A DNA stretch of 64,000 nt, taken from the NCBI GenBank assembly GCA_951848785.1, contig CATOUR010000095.1:2294001-2358000 (forward strand), in the 5' to 3' direction. Shown here piece after piece: positions 11,888 through 22,039 of the stretch; position 1 is the stretch's first letter; each line of letters opens with the position of its first letter. The notes under the pieces are model-generated. The model ran no database searches. It saw only the letters and a program-made list of their open reading frames with translations, and was not told where the DNA came from. Source of the stretch: Callosobruchus maculatus. Lineage: Eukaryota; Arthropoda; Insecta; Coleoptera; Chrysomelidae. A program made the position numbers and the translations under genes.

Positions 11888-12887
11888 ATAGAATAGAAGA
11901 GAATTTATTCATCACAAGAGTATAAAAAAGTACAAGTGATACGTCAATCATGCGAACAAAAATTAAAAACAATACATAATTTAAAAATCAATACATATAA
12001 AAATAGTACATAAGTGCTCAAATAGCAATCGCAGGTGCAACAGGATGATCACAGACAAACGGGGTATCTCTAAATTCCTCCAAATTATAAAAACAAAGAT
12101 CTAAAATAAATTTTTTCACAGTCATTTTAAAGCGGTTTTTGTCAAGGCTCTTAACAGCAACGGGTAGAGAATTATATAAATCCACTCGCAATGAATTTTT
12201 CACTGACTTAGTAAGTTTATACCCAGGCTGTCTGAGTACATTCATAGATCTAGTATTGTGATTATGAATCTCAGCACCAGTTGTGAAAAGGTGCAAACTG
12301 TTATGCACCTCAATGGGTGTAGAATAGATAAAAATGTCAGGCAGAGGCATGATCCGTAAACGTTTGAATAGTGGCTGACAATTGGCTGTAAACCCTTCAC
12401 CCATTATCAAGGGGATTGCTTTTTTCTGTAAAACAAAAATTGTGTGCGCATTGGACGAATTGCCCCATAAAATAGTTCCATACATCAAATGAGAGTGAAA
12501 TAACGCAAAATAGGTAGAACGCAATGTATCTAAATCAAGCAACTTTTTTAAGCTTCGAAGGACAAACAAAAATTTTGATAGTGTGCTACACAGTTCGTCC
12601 ACATGATTTTTCCAATCGAGCCTGTCATCAAGACGAAAGCCTAGTAGCTTTGTTGAACTACCATTTGCTACGTTGTTGTTTGTAGAAAAAATAATATTTG
12701 TTGTTTTATTTATCGCTAAAGAATTAGCCGTGAACCAATTTGTTGCTCGATCTAGTGCTTCTTGACATGAAAGATTGAGAAAATTGATATCATTGCAGCT
12801 CGTTAGTATTGAAATACCATCTGCATATGCCACACAATCGGTAGGTGATAAATAATTCAGTAAATCGTTGACATAAATAAGTAAAGG
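11888..12887 (-). mobile_element. 5'-truncated LINE (Jockey/CR1-like) inserted in satellite-related DNA
   Basis: The flanks rejoin as satellite-related sequence: gggtataagaaa on the left continues as aggaagtcggtgtcaaag on the right, as in the uninterrupted copies. Near-identical ataagaaa and ataagtaa flank the element and are the likely target duplication. The 3' tail on the minus strand is TTCTA-rich. The 5' end stops just upstream of the RT YADD box. Confidence 0.8.
12018..12833 (-). CDS. LINE RT C-terminal fragment, YADD changed to YADG
   Basis: A 271-residue open frame from a LINE RT palm to the C-terminus. It begins AYADGISILTS, where the second catalytic aspartate of the YADD box is glycine. 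Thumb-side motifs follow: LAINKTTNIIFS (about residue 42), KLLGFRLDDRLDW (about 62-74), SHLMYGTILWGN (about 115-125), VLQKKAIPLI. Coding continues upstream to the truncation near 12887 without a start, so the listed ATG is not the real start. The frame is open but catalytically dead and lacks most of RT. A related fossil is at 55507-56000. Confidence 0.75.
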   Translation of the reverse strand: MAYADGISILTSCNDINFLNLSCQEALDRATNWFTANSLAINKTTNIIFSTNNNVANGSSTKLLGFRLDDRLDWKNHVDELCSTLSKFLFVLRSLKKLLDLDTLRSTYFALFHSHLMYGTILWGNSSNAHTIFVLQKKAIPLIMGEGFTANCQPLFKRLRIMPLPDIFIYSTPIEVHNSLHLFTTGAEIHNHNTRSMNVLRQPGYKLTKSVKNSLRVDLYNSLPVAVKSLDKNRFKMTVKKFILDLCFYNLEEFRDTPFVCDHPVAPAIAI

Positions 12888-12970
12888 AAGTCGGTGTCAA
12901 AGTATATTGTGTTTTACTTATCTTTGTGGTAACTACGGTGCTAATAGGGTGTAAGAATAAACACTACACA
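12888..12970 (+). repeat. Satellite-related fragment resuming after the LINE
   Basis: gaagtcggtgtcaaagtatattgtg and gctaatagggtgtaagaata repeat the sub-repeat motifs interrupted at 11887. Confidence 0.65.
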
Positions 12971-13519
12971 GCCTACTTTCTAAACTTGCCAAAACGATTT
13001 TATTCATAGTAATATGTACAAGCGTCGAGTCGAAGAACACTTTGGGTGATCTGCACCATGAGGTTTTCTCTTTGTTAGTCGTTTTCATGCACTATGTTAG
13101 CATCTTCACGTGAGGATTTAGACTAAATCCTAACTCTTAAATTATCGCTTTTTATATACAACGTGTACAGTCAACCGCTTGAGAGATTTAGTGTCTGAGG
13201 ATCTCTTATATAATTTCTGATGAAATGTCGGTGTATAACTTAAACCAGACCATCCGGGATTGAAGTACTTCCTAAGCTATGACTTATCTGCTCTACCATA
13301 TCTTAATGTACAATATGTTCTAGTCCTTGTAGATCTGATTTGTCCTATATATCATTTATTATACTCATTGCAGCTGATGTAATATATTCCAGAGCTATTG
13401 ATTTATCAATATCATCTTTTGGGTTGAACCGATAGCTGACCGAGTAGCTGACTGATATACGCTCTTGATCATAGACTTATAAAAACCGTACGTATACGTT
13501 CATAATCTGGAATTTTGGT
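12971..13519. other. Unassigned region
   Basis: No convincing ORF or repeat; AT-rich. Confidence 0.35.
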
Positions 13520-13951
13520 GATAAACAGGTGGACACTTTTTTTTGCATCTCAACAACATGAAACCATTTATAAAATTTACAAAAGAAGTAGAGGTCGACA
13601 ACAGCTTTCCTATTTTGCATGTCTTAGTAAGGAGAAGAAGTGGTCAAATAGAAACCAAAGTGTACAGAAATTCAACCCATACAGAACAGTATCTTCATTA
13701 TGCCTCAAACCACCCAACGTCGATAAAGAAAGTACTTTGGTCGATCGAGCCAAGAATATTTGTAAGACACAACAGGGGCTGGAAGAAGAACAATGTCTTA
13801 TTAAAGGAGATCTGTCAAAAGATGAATATCCCACAAAGCTAGTAGAAGTCCTGAGGGACACATGCATTTACTCAGTATACCATACGTGAAAGGATTATCA
13901 GATGAAGTCAGAAGGCAGCATCCAGACTCCAGAATCTTGTATCCCAAATGA
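13520..13951 (+). pseudogene. Penelope-like element: end of RT domain
   Basis: Frame reading MKPFIKFTKEVEVDN, then HVLVRRRSGQIETKVYRNSTHT and LHYASNHPTSIKK, matches the C-terminal half of Penelope-like RT (compare the family pattern FTxExE...LDVLV...VYRKPTHTDxYL). After a frameshift near 13840, PYVKGLSDEVRR follows, the usual start of the linker to the endonuclease. The 5' part of RT is missing. The D of the LDVLV-type motif is replaced (HVLV). Confidence 0.75.
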
Positions 13952-14338
13952 AGAATCCAGAATTCAGAATCCAGAATCCAGAATCCAGAATCCAGAATCC
14001 AGAATCCAGAATCCAGAATCCAGAATCCAGAATCCAGAATCCAGAATCCAGAATCCAGAATCCAGAATCCAGGATCCAGAATCCAGAATCCAGAATCCAG
14101 AATCCAGAATCCAGAATCCAGAATCTAGAATCCAGGTTCCAGAATCCAGAATCCAGAATCCAGAATCCAGAATCCAGAATCCAGAATCCAGAATCCAGAA
14201 TCCAGAATCCAGAATCCATAATCCAGACTCCAGAATCCAGAATCCAGAATCCAGAATCCAGAATCCAGAATCCAGAATCCAGAATCCAGAATCCTGAACC
14301 CAGAATCCAGAATCAATAATCCAGAATCCAGAATCAGA
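13952..14338 (+). repeat. 7-bp minisatellite AGAATCC, about 55 copies
   Basis: Nearly uninterrupted AGAATCC units with a few variants (for example aggatcc, aatctag, ccataat, cctgaac). Seven is not divisible by three, so every sense frame reads the same heptapeptide cycle (IQNPESR) and every antisense frame reads DSGFWIL. All six frames are open. Long ORFs here are therefore a property of the repeat, not evidence for a gene. It lies between the RT linker and GIY-YIG parts of a Penelope-like element. Confidence 0.95.
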
Positions 14339-14690
14339 ATATAAAATCCAAACACGATTCTCAAGAAGCACCAATCTCAGAGATCTACTAACGAAAAAAA
14401 AACCAAGAATGACCATCAAGAAACTAAAAACTGCATCTACTGCCATGTGAATGCGACAAAGTATACATTGGAGAAACGAAAATAACTCTAGGAGCGAGAA
14501 TTGTGGAGCACTGACCCAACACTCAGAAGCAGAGACAGAAAAGTCCAAAGTAGCAGATCACTTATGGACCAAGCGTCACAAAATGTTTTGGGAAGACGCT
14601 AAGGTTATTGACCAAAAACCTCACTCGTATCGCCAGAAACAGCTTATATCTTCAGTAACAAAATCGTGTACAGCAAGACTAGTGTGAAAA
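14339..14690 (+). pseudogene. Penelope-like element: GIY-YIG endonuclease remnant
   Basis: Translation gives a CIYCHV stretch, then (frameshifted, about 14452-14500) CDKVYIGETKITLGARIVEH, the GIY-YIG endonuclease core of Penelope-like elements. A second frame continues as SKVADHLWTKRHKMFWEDAK (about 14547-14606), the conserved later part. Several frameshifts. Hydrophilic downstream sequence to about 14990 may be the element's 3' end but is not diagnostic. Confidence 0.75.
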
Positions 14691-15060
14691 TTAGACCAAA
14701 CATCGCAGCCCCTCATAAGAAATAGATGAAAAACTAAAATTGGACTGAACGAACTTGGACACAAACGTGGAACGCAGTGACCATCGAGCGGCCACGTTAG
14801 TAAGAACCGACGTCACTGAACCAGAACACCTCGGGGACCTGTCATAACAAGCTGCGAAGAAGAACACGTCACCAAGTACGGACATACTCAGTAGAACGCG
14901 GCGCCGACCAATCAGAACAAGCCCCGACACGTCAGACGATTGAAGATAGAATATCAATCAAAGCGTTGTACTCCAAAAATTGGACAGACAATGGAAAATT
15001 GTTTAAACAGACGCTTATCTAACTTCAAACAATAGCTCTAAAGACCCTTTCAAGATCCGT
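14691..15060. other. Probable Penelope-like element 3' region
   Basis: GC-richer than the surroundings; no domain and no clear element end. Confidence 0.35.
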
Positions 15061-15093
15061 TCTATGTTCTGAATCAAAAGATATTGTAAGTTT

Positions 15094-16051
15094 TTATGTC
15101 TTTCTCTTCCCACTTGAATGAAAGAATAAGGACCAGAGGCTATCCAGCACGGAATGTGGCTGGTGCATAGGCCACACGATGGGCCCTTTTGCGCCTCTAT
15201 CCGCGCTAGTTCCTAAGACCTGCCCTTTTGGCAAAGGTAAGTACACATTCTTAGGTCCTATCCGTTTTATATCTATTGGTTTCAAGGTTCTTGAGCCTAG
15301 CATAGTCTGCCTGTGATAACCCAGGGTTTCACAGCGACACAAGATGTGTGCCGAGGATTCTTCCTCTTCACCACACCACGTGCACGTTGGGTCGTTGACC
15401 ACTCTCATCACGAACAAGTGACGCCAGAAGGTGTTGTGACCCGTTAGTAGGCCTACTAGCAATCTCAAGTTACTCCTATCCAGAGAGAGACAAAATCGTC
15501 CTATTCTCTCTGCAGGCCCTGCTAATAGTTCCCGAGCTTGACGGAGATGACCAGAGATGTTATTCCATCTCAGAGAGTGTTGATTCTGGATCCACTCTTC
15601 ACTTGTTTTCCTAATCAAGTTTGCAGATAGTCCTAAGGCTGGTTCCGGGCCCACAAAACTGTTGCCTGATCCCATCCTGGCAAGATGATCCGCCATCGTT
15701 ACCCTTTACCCCAGCGTGCCCAGGTACCCACATCAGTGATACCCTGTGTTTAGCTGAGATGTCATCAAGAGCCCTCCTGCACTCCAGGACCAGTCCCGAC
15801 GTTATTTTCCAAGCACTCAGTGCTTTGATGGCTGCCTGACTGTCAGAGCAGATAGTAATCCGCCTCCTAGAGCCGTCAATGTCCCGAATACGATTTACAC
15901 AAGCAAGTATCGCATAGACTTCAGCCTGGAATACTGTGGTGTGCCCCCCAAGAGGGAGTGAAAGTCTTGTATGGGGTCCGTAGACTCCCTCTTCCCACTT
16001 GAAAGCTTGTGTAATCGATTCACCAATACGTTTGCAGCATTTTAATGTCAA
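15094..16051 (-). pseudogene. LINE pol C-terminus with RNase H and zinc knuckle, minus strand
   Basis: Two overlapping frames. The upstream one (15611-16051) has VFQAEVYAIL, CSDSQAAIKAL and WVPGHAGVKGN. A net 2-nt loss at about 15695 shifts the frame, and the downstream one (15094-15696) starts MADHLARMGSG and continues through LRLLVGLLTGHN to a zinc knuckle CTWCGEEEESSAHILCRC. The first catalytic Asp (TDGS type) is not present. Compared with 1416-2558 the zinc-knuckle spacing is the same, so they are the same clade but different families. 63480-63945 is a closer relative (shared GPEPA, QNQH, LRQAREL strings). Confidence 0.8.
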
Positions 16052-16065
16052 TCAGTATATATATC

Positions 16066-17655
16066 GAGCGAAGCCTGGTATGTCGTTGTGTAGGCAGCTA
16101 GTTTGTCGGATGGATATTTAGTTGAACGTCGGGGTAGGTGCTGAGCTCAAGATTATTGCATCATAATCGTGACGGGGTCACAAGGGAGCGGGGATTAGGT
16201 CAGAGGGGGGGGCGAGTTCGTTTAGCTAATGTATATCCCAGATTCGGGCCGGTTTGAATGCGTGTTTATGCAGATGAGCGGATACTACTGTAGCTCGATT
16301 TGGAGAGGAGCGCTCTGGAAAACTGTTTCTCTGTGGTTTAGGTCAATTGTTTCTGCTCGCAAAAATTTCCGCTTTGATTTATTAGACTACAAGTACACAC
16401 ATAAAAATAATTTCTTAGATGAAGTACAGATGCTTTAATTCAAGTATACCATAACTTCCTATACGCGCAAAGCTATGCTAATCTTAAAGTGAGAATACGA
16501 TATCTTTGACCATATAAGGGTTAGATTGAGAAAATATCTTCAATGCAAAACTGGAAAATTCTTGAAAGTAAGAATACCAAAATCTTAAATCAAGCATATG
16601 GTAATCTTGACCGAGGCATTTCATAATGTTGACTGAAGCATTTCATAATCTTAACTGGAGCATTTCATAAACTTGACGCAGGTATCTCAACTTTATTCTA
16701 AAATTGTGATATTCTTGGATGAGGAATCTAGTAGTATTGATTTGAGCATTCAAACTCTTCTATGAGCATGTAGAAATTTTTCTCGTCTATGTCATTATCT
16801 GCAAGAAAATTTCTTAAATCACATTTAACATACATGCTAGTAGGAACACCAGAGTCAGGTCTTCGCATCCCCATTTTTTTAATAGCTCATTCATGGTTGG
16901 TTAGATCCAGTGATAAGGAAACTGACGGGAACTGGGATGCAACTCAAATGGCGGTGGACCAGCACTCCCGGCAGATTCGTTGACCGATGGTTGACGGTGG
17001 TATCACGGCTATCACGTGGCAGTGGCAATTTATTTAACAGTTTGAATAGATACTCTATTATGTTCTATTATGCAGGATCCAGGATGCAAGTATTACGTTA
17101 CGGTGCTAAATACGGCAACGAATGCGACAATCCAAAAACAGATGATGGCGGCGCGGACGCGGACGGGCAACAGGCTGTTGACTAGAGAGGGTTTAGGGGT
17201 TAGAGTTGGCACATAACACGCTGCGCGCCTGCGCACTCCGACGTTGGTAGACGTCAAATAAATGATTTACTTGATACAAATATAGAGTGTGCTTGTAAAA
17301 CAGCGTTCATTTTCAGACCAAGATTATCATATCGTAAATGAAGGTTCGCATTTGCAAGCTGTCTATATTCTTGATAGGAGTGAACTGGACACCGCTGGAA
17401 AAAGTGATAATCTTCATATAAAATTATGAAATATTTGTTATTAAATTATTAAAGTCTTGGTTGCAAAGAAAATTATATTTTCTTTCAGAGCATATTTCTT
17501 TAAAATAAGTATATAAATCAAAAATATATTATTCTTGATACAAATTTTCTATAATTTTCTCATCAAATATTCTTTCTTAGAGTGAGAACAGATATTCTTG
17601 TTGTGAGTATGTATTTACAAGAATATCACAATTCTTGACTTGAGAATTTCTTTTT
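16066..17655. other. Unassigned AT-rich region with degenerate short repeats
   Basis: About 16608-16675 holds three imperfect ~23-bp repeats of the form gcatttcataatnttgactg. Short pieces such as tgtgatattcttg (about 16706) recur inverted near 17620, so a degenerate inverted-repeat element is possible. An ORF at 16910-17185 shows no recognisable domain. Confidence 0.4.
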
Positions 17656-17762
17656 GTGTGTGTATATCTGCAGAAATAATTACAATATAGTAAATCATAA
17701 AGCCAAAAGATGGAATAATAGCACAGTGCAGTACGCATCACCAACAATAGATATTAAATATC

Positions 17763-18125
17763 AATCTTCTTCGTCTTCTTCACTTCAGGTTTTAGGCATT
17801 TTGCCTGTTACGATACTCATCATTTTCCCGGCCTTCCGATATCTCTTCTTTCAGAGCATTGATAAAATCTGGCTCTGGCTGGACTCCTATTTTCATGAAT
17901 TCGTTCTACATGTTCTCTCCATTTAATTTTATTTTCTTTTATTTTCTCGCTTATATCGAAGATGTTTAATTCCGCATATCTCTGTTTCTTAATCTGTCTA
18001 ATATTGTGCAACTTTTCACTCTTCTCAGAAATTTCATTTCTTGTGTTTGTATCCTATTTTCTTCTTTTTTTGTTGTTGTCCATGTTTCACTACAGTATAA
18101 GAGGGTTGGAACAGCTATCTTCTTC
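17763..18125 (-). pseudogene. RTE-type LINE C-terminal fragment A
   Basis: The minus strand reads YCSETWTTTKKEENRI, then MKFLRRVKSCTILDRLRNRD, then LNIFDISEKIKENKIKW and HENRSPARARF. This is the usual C-terminal tail of RTE/BovB-like proteins. A GAAGAAGACGAAGAAG-type microsatellite at the 3' end (about 17768-17783) is also typical. It is different from fragment B immediately upstream. Confidence 0.7.
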
Positions 18126-19710
18126 TTAGGGTGCCATGCAGATTCCTGCGTAGGCGTTCATCCTTTCTCTCATCAGATCGTCCTATTCATTGCAGCCCTC
18201 CGTAGTTCCTGGAAGTCGCTTATTCCTGTCCAGTGACGGATGTTTCTCAGCCATGATAGCTTTTTTCTTCCAATTCCTCTTCTCCCACCTTCGATCTTAC
18301 CTTGAAGAATGAGACGCAGGAGGTGATAGCGTTCTCCACGCATCATGTGGCCTAGGTAAGCTATTTTCGTCTTCCTTATATACTCAAACAGTTCTCGTTC
18401 TGCTAACCCAGCTCTCTGGAAAACGTTCTCATTTCTTACATGGTCGACCCAGCACACTCTCAGCATTCGTCGCACAGTCCACATTTTGAACGCTTCAATC
18501 TTATAGCGTTTTCGACTTATTGCCCTATCACTGCACTCATAGGAACTGAGTGTCAAAATTATGTTCGTCTTACATTTGAGTGCAAAACTAGTGTGGTTTT
18601 TTGTTTTCGACTTATTCGCTTAATTGCACTTGAGTGCAAATTATCGCCACGGACTCTCTGAGCTCGTTGAGATTTCAGTGCATTTTTGACATCTAGAAAA
18701 TATTACTTATAACCTATTTTACTATGCTAGGATAGGTTACGGAAGGTAAGGGAAGTGTAGTTGAAAGAACTGCGAGCATCGTCATCTTCGGATGATGAGG
18801 AAATTGAAGCATATATAGTTAAATTGCAAACAACGGCTGCATGTGTCCCAAAAATACGAATATTTGTTGAGTATGTTGTTCATAAACTGACGAAAGAAGA
18901 GATATAACAAGATATACATAAGTATTTACCGATATAGAAAGATATTCATCTTTAGTGGCAAACCCTAGGCTGGTGCAAAAGCCATATTGCACAAAATGCT
19001 GTTAGGTTTTATGTCGATAAATCAATAAATGATTGAACAAGGCGGATTCAAACTATTCAAATTCCAAAACCACCACAGAATGAAATTGAGCTCTCGGGAT
19101 GCAAAATGACATCAAACTGTCATCAGTTGGCTGACAGAACAGTTACTTCAATTGCGCTGAAATTTGGTGTATGTTCGACTTACCAGTTCAGATCTATTGC
19201 ACTTCTGGGCACCAGACGAGTTTTCAATGCGCATTGTTGTGCAATTCTGGTTAAAATCAGTGGAGTGAGTCGAAAACGCTATTAATTACAATGGCTGCCT
19301 TCAGCGTCCATACCTCCATGCCATACAACAGAGTGGACCAAACATAACACTTCAGGAATAGCTATAGTCTTGTAAAATTTCATTCGATAATATTACCTTG
19401 TTTTATTTTTTAATGCCTGGTAGTTCCGCAAATATTCGAAAATTTATTAACTCTTCCTTTTATATCTTTGCTTCTGTCTTAAGATATATCGCAGCCTAAG
19501 TATTTGAAGTGTTTTAGCTGTTACAGTACTTCATCGTTTACGACAATCTTTGTCCTAACGGGATATTTAACTGAGAAAGCCATGGTTTTAGTTTTGTTTG
19601 TCGATATTTTCATGTAGTGTGTTTGACAGATTTTTTGTAGGATGTGGACTTTTCTCTGTAAGTCGTCTTCTGTTTTAGCCGAAACAGAAGAAGAACAGAA
19701 CACAACAGAT
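18126..19710 (-). pseudogene. RTE-type LINE fragment B, interrupted by a TIR element
   Basis: The minus-strand coding starts near 19710 with a post-YADD segment (KISTNKTKTMAFS), continues to LLYGMEVWTLKAAIVIN at 19281, is interrupted, and resumes at 18503 as KIEAFKMWTVRRMLRV, ending with GRKKLSWLRNIRHWTG and a taagaagaag tail at about 18130. Removing 18504-19281 joins the two parts in one frame (IVIN-KIEAF), so the LINE was in place before the insertion. RT catalytic motifs are not in the retained part. Confidence 0.75.
18504..19281. mobile_element. 778-bp TIR element inserted in RTE fragment B
   Basis: The ends GCGTTTTCGACT and AGTCGAAAACGC, each followed by TA on the outside, are inverted. 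Outward similarity continues imperfectly inward (ccactg/cactg). Excision with one TA copy restores the host LINE frame. No transposase recognised. The left flank reads TATA, so the exact left end is uncertain by 2 bp. Confidence 0.8.
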
Positions 19711-19714
19711 TAAT

Positions 19715-20340
19715 ATCAAAGATTAAAACACATAAAGACCAAAGTCGACAAATGGTACTACCCAAACAATATTACACATTTGTACGTTCTTAACCTTGGA
19801 CCAAGACGATTGTGCCAACACTGCAATGAACGCCTAACTGTCAGCCCCTTGCTTAATCCTTGCCCCATCTATGACAATTTAAACCTAGAACTAGGTATAA
19901 CCGATGTTGTCCGCTTGATTCTATCCAATCACGAAACAGCAGGTAGCAGGTTTCTTCTGTTCCTAAGACACCATCATTATGTCTTAACAGACATGTTGTG
20001 AACACGTAAAATGAATTTACCCATTTCACGAGTTTCTCTTGGGATATCTTTAAGATCTTTAATGCAGTAGTTTCCCCATTTGCTTTCTGCATCCTCATGC
20101 CTTTGACCAGATGGTATCTACTGGTTCATCCGCCTTTAGGGGCAATTTCTCATCCCAAGGACAAGAAGGTGTCCTGGCTCTTCTCAACTCGTCCACCCAA
20201 AGCTGTTGGTTGAGAAGAGGTTACTGCTTATACCGACAGTAGTTCGGTTCCTTTTAGTCGCCTTTTACGACACGCAGGATATGCGATGGGAGATATTCTA
20301 ACCCGCCCCCATACGGATTGACATACAAACCTTTATTTTA
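19715..20340 (+). pseudogene. LINE 3' end with zinc knuckle, plus dispersed tail motif
   Basis: The ORF near 19780-20000 has LCQHCNERLTV...LLNPCPIYDNL, the C-terminal C-x2-C-x(n)-H-x4-C-type segment of RNase-H LINEs (H replaced by S/L context here). Downstream 20100-20320 holds gggcaatttctcatcccaagg and ttttagtcgccttttacgac, a string I recall as dispersed in insect genomes in SINE or LINE 3' ends. No RT remains. Confidence 0.5.
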
Positions 20341-20559
20341 GGTCCTAACAATAAAACGCATCTAACATACCTATAATCGTGCTATGAATTTGATGACCTC
20401 AGTAGTTGAAGCTGTAAAAAAAGATACTTCTATTTAAGCGTACGCTTGGCCTTGAAATAAAAACTGCGGTTTAGATTCAATTTTGGTTCATCCTGAAACC
20501 TTTATATTATATAATATTTTTCTCTAAGATGCAGAACCTCAGCGAATATTAAGCATTAA
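20341..20559. other. Unassigned spacer
   Basis: No supported feature. Confidence 0.3.
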
Positions 20560-21702
20560 AGTTATACATCATAACGACTTCCATTTGAGCTCTAGCCACC
20601 AATACTGTCCAAGAGAACAGACAATTCGCTTCCTGTCTTAGCTCTAGTTGTATATAATGACGAAATTAGTATTACAATATGCCCTATATAGTCCATAGAG
20701 TATCAATAATAATAATCAGCATAACACACAAGAGCAGGTACGAGCGCAATGGTGGGAAATCCCTACCGGGCAATTCAATTGTTTCGGAAGCGGCGATGGC
20801 CGGTAGCGTTCAGCAAAGCGTGTCACAGCCTCCTATGATTACTACTCCGTTCGGCATCCCTTTCGTATTAGGAGCCTGTCAGTAACAACCGCCCTTTATG
20901 TCTGTGTGTTCTCTCATCTATGACGTATTGCATTCTCAACCGGCGATATCTCTCTATAAGCCCCACTCGATTACCTGGGACAGGACGGGAGCGGAGATAT
21001 GGTCGAACGACGGCTAAGCAAGAGTAAAAAGGCCAGTACGAGTGACCTTTCTGACGGAAGAGATAAGCGCCTGATCAACTTGATTCGAAATAGTTTTTAG
21101 GCTCAGATCCGATTGTCATAAAAATACTTCTTGCATGTGAGATAAAGATTAGACTGCTTGACAGTTTTTGCTATCCCTAAGGTGTGTATCTGGCCAAGTA
21201 CTAGCTCTTCTCTTGTCGTCATAATAGCTCGCTTCACTGGTCAGGTCTGTAGACAAAAAACTGAGACGATCTCTTGTATCATCGTGAGGTATTTTCCAGC
21301 GTAGTTGTTCGCAAAAAAGTGAGTCGGTATCAATGTATATTACGCATTTACCCCACCTCTAATAGCAACATCGTTAACAAGAGTAAAAGAAAGAAATTGA
21401 GCTTCTCAGTACATTACGTATTTCCACTATCCTCGTTTATAAATAGGTTATCAATATAATAAAAGTAAAGAGTCGGTATCAAAGTATATTGCATTTTGTT
21501 TTGCTCCAATAGAAACTACGTTGAAAATGGAGGAAAAAGAGTCGGTATCTAAATATATTAATTTTTAATGATCTGATTCCAGATGATCTTTGAACATCAT
21601 GCTTGAATAGTGAACGATACGCATAAAGACAATTCGAGTCATCAATAACCCGGGCACTGTCCAAGAGACTAGACAATACGCTTCCTGTCTTAGCTCTGGG
21701 CG

Positions 21703-21789
21703 TTTTTTTTTACGGTCGGCCTCCCGCAAAGGCTGAAAGCCTATGGCGCTGTAGGAGCGCTGCGAGAGGACAAATGTCTGTTCACGAAC
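21703..21789 (-). mobile_element. Very short LINE 3'-end insertion in satellite unit 1
   Basis: A T-run followed by gcctcccgcaaaggctgaaa and gtaggagcgctgcgagagga matches the 3' end of the LINE at 3986-5096. The other units run directly from gggcgt to acaaaatt here. This explains the longer 1117-bp unit spacing. Confidence 0.8.
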
Positions 21790-22039
21790 GTACAAAATTA
21801 TAAAATTTATTATACAATATTCCCTACGCAGTGCATAGAGTATCAATAATAATAATCGGCATAACACACAAACGCAATGCTTGGAGATACCTACCGGGCA
21901 ATTCAATTGTTTCGGAAGCGGCAGCGGCAGTAAAGCGTGTCACAGCCTCCTATGATTACTATGTCGTTCGACATCCCTTTCGAATTAGGGAGCTGTCTGT
22001 AACAACGGCCCTTTATGTCTGTGTGTTCTCTCATCTATG

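Noticed and set aside
13902..14548. Long ORFs on both strands with IQNPESR or DSGFWIL repeats
   Set aside because: They follow from the 7-bp minisatellite, which has no stop in any frame. Not evidence for a protein.
16910..17185. 91-residue ORF with an acidic end
   Set aside because: No domain, start or splice support; the neighbouring sequence is degenerate repeat.
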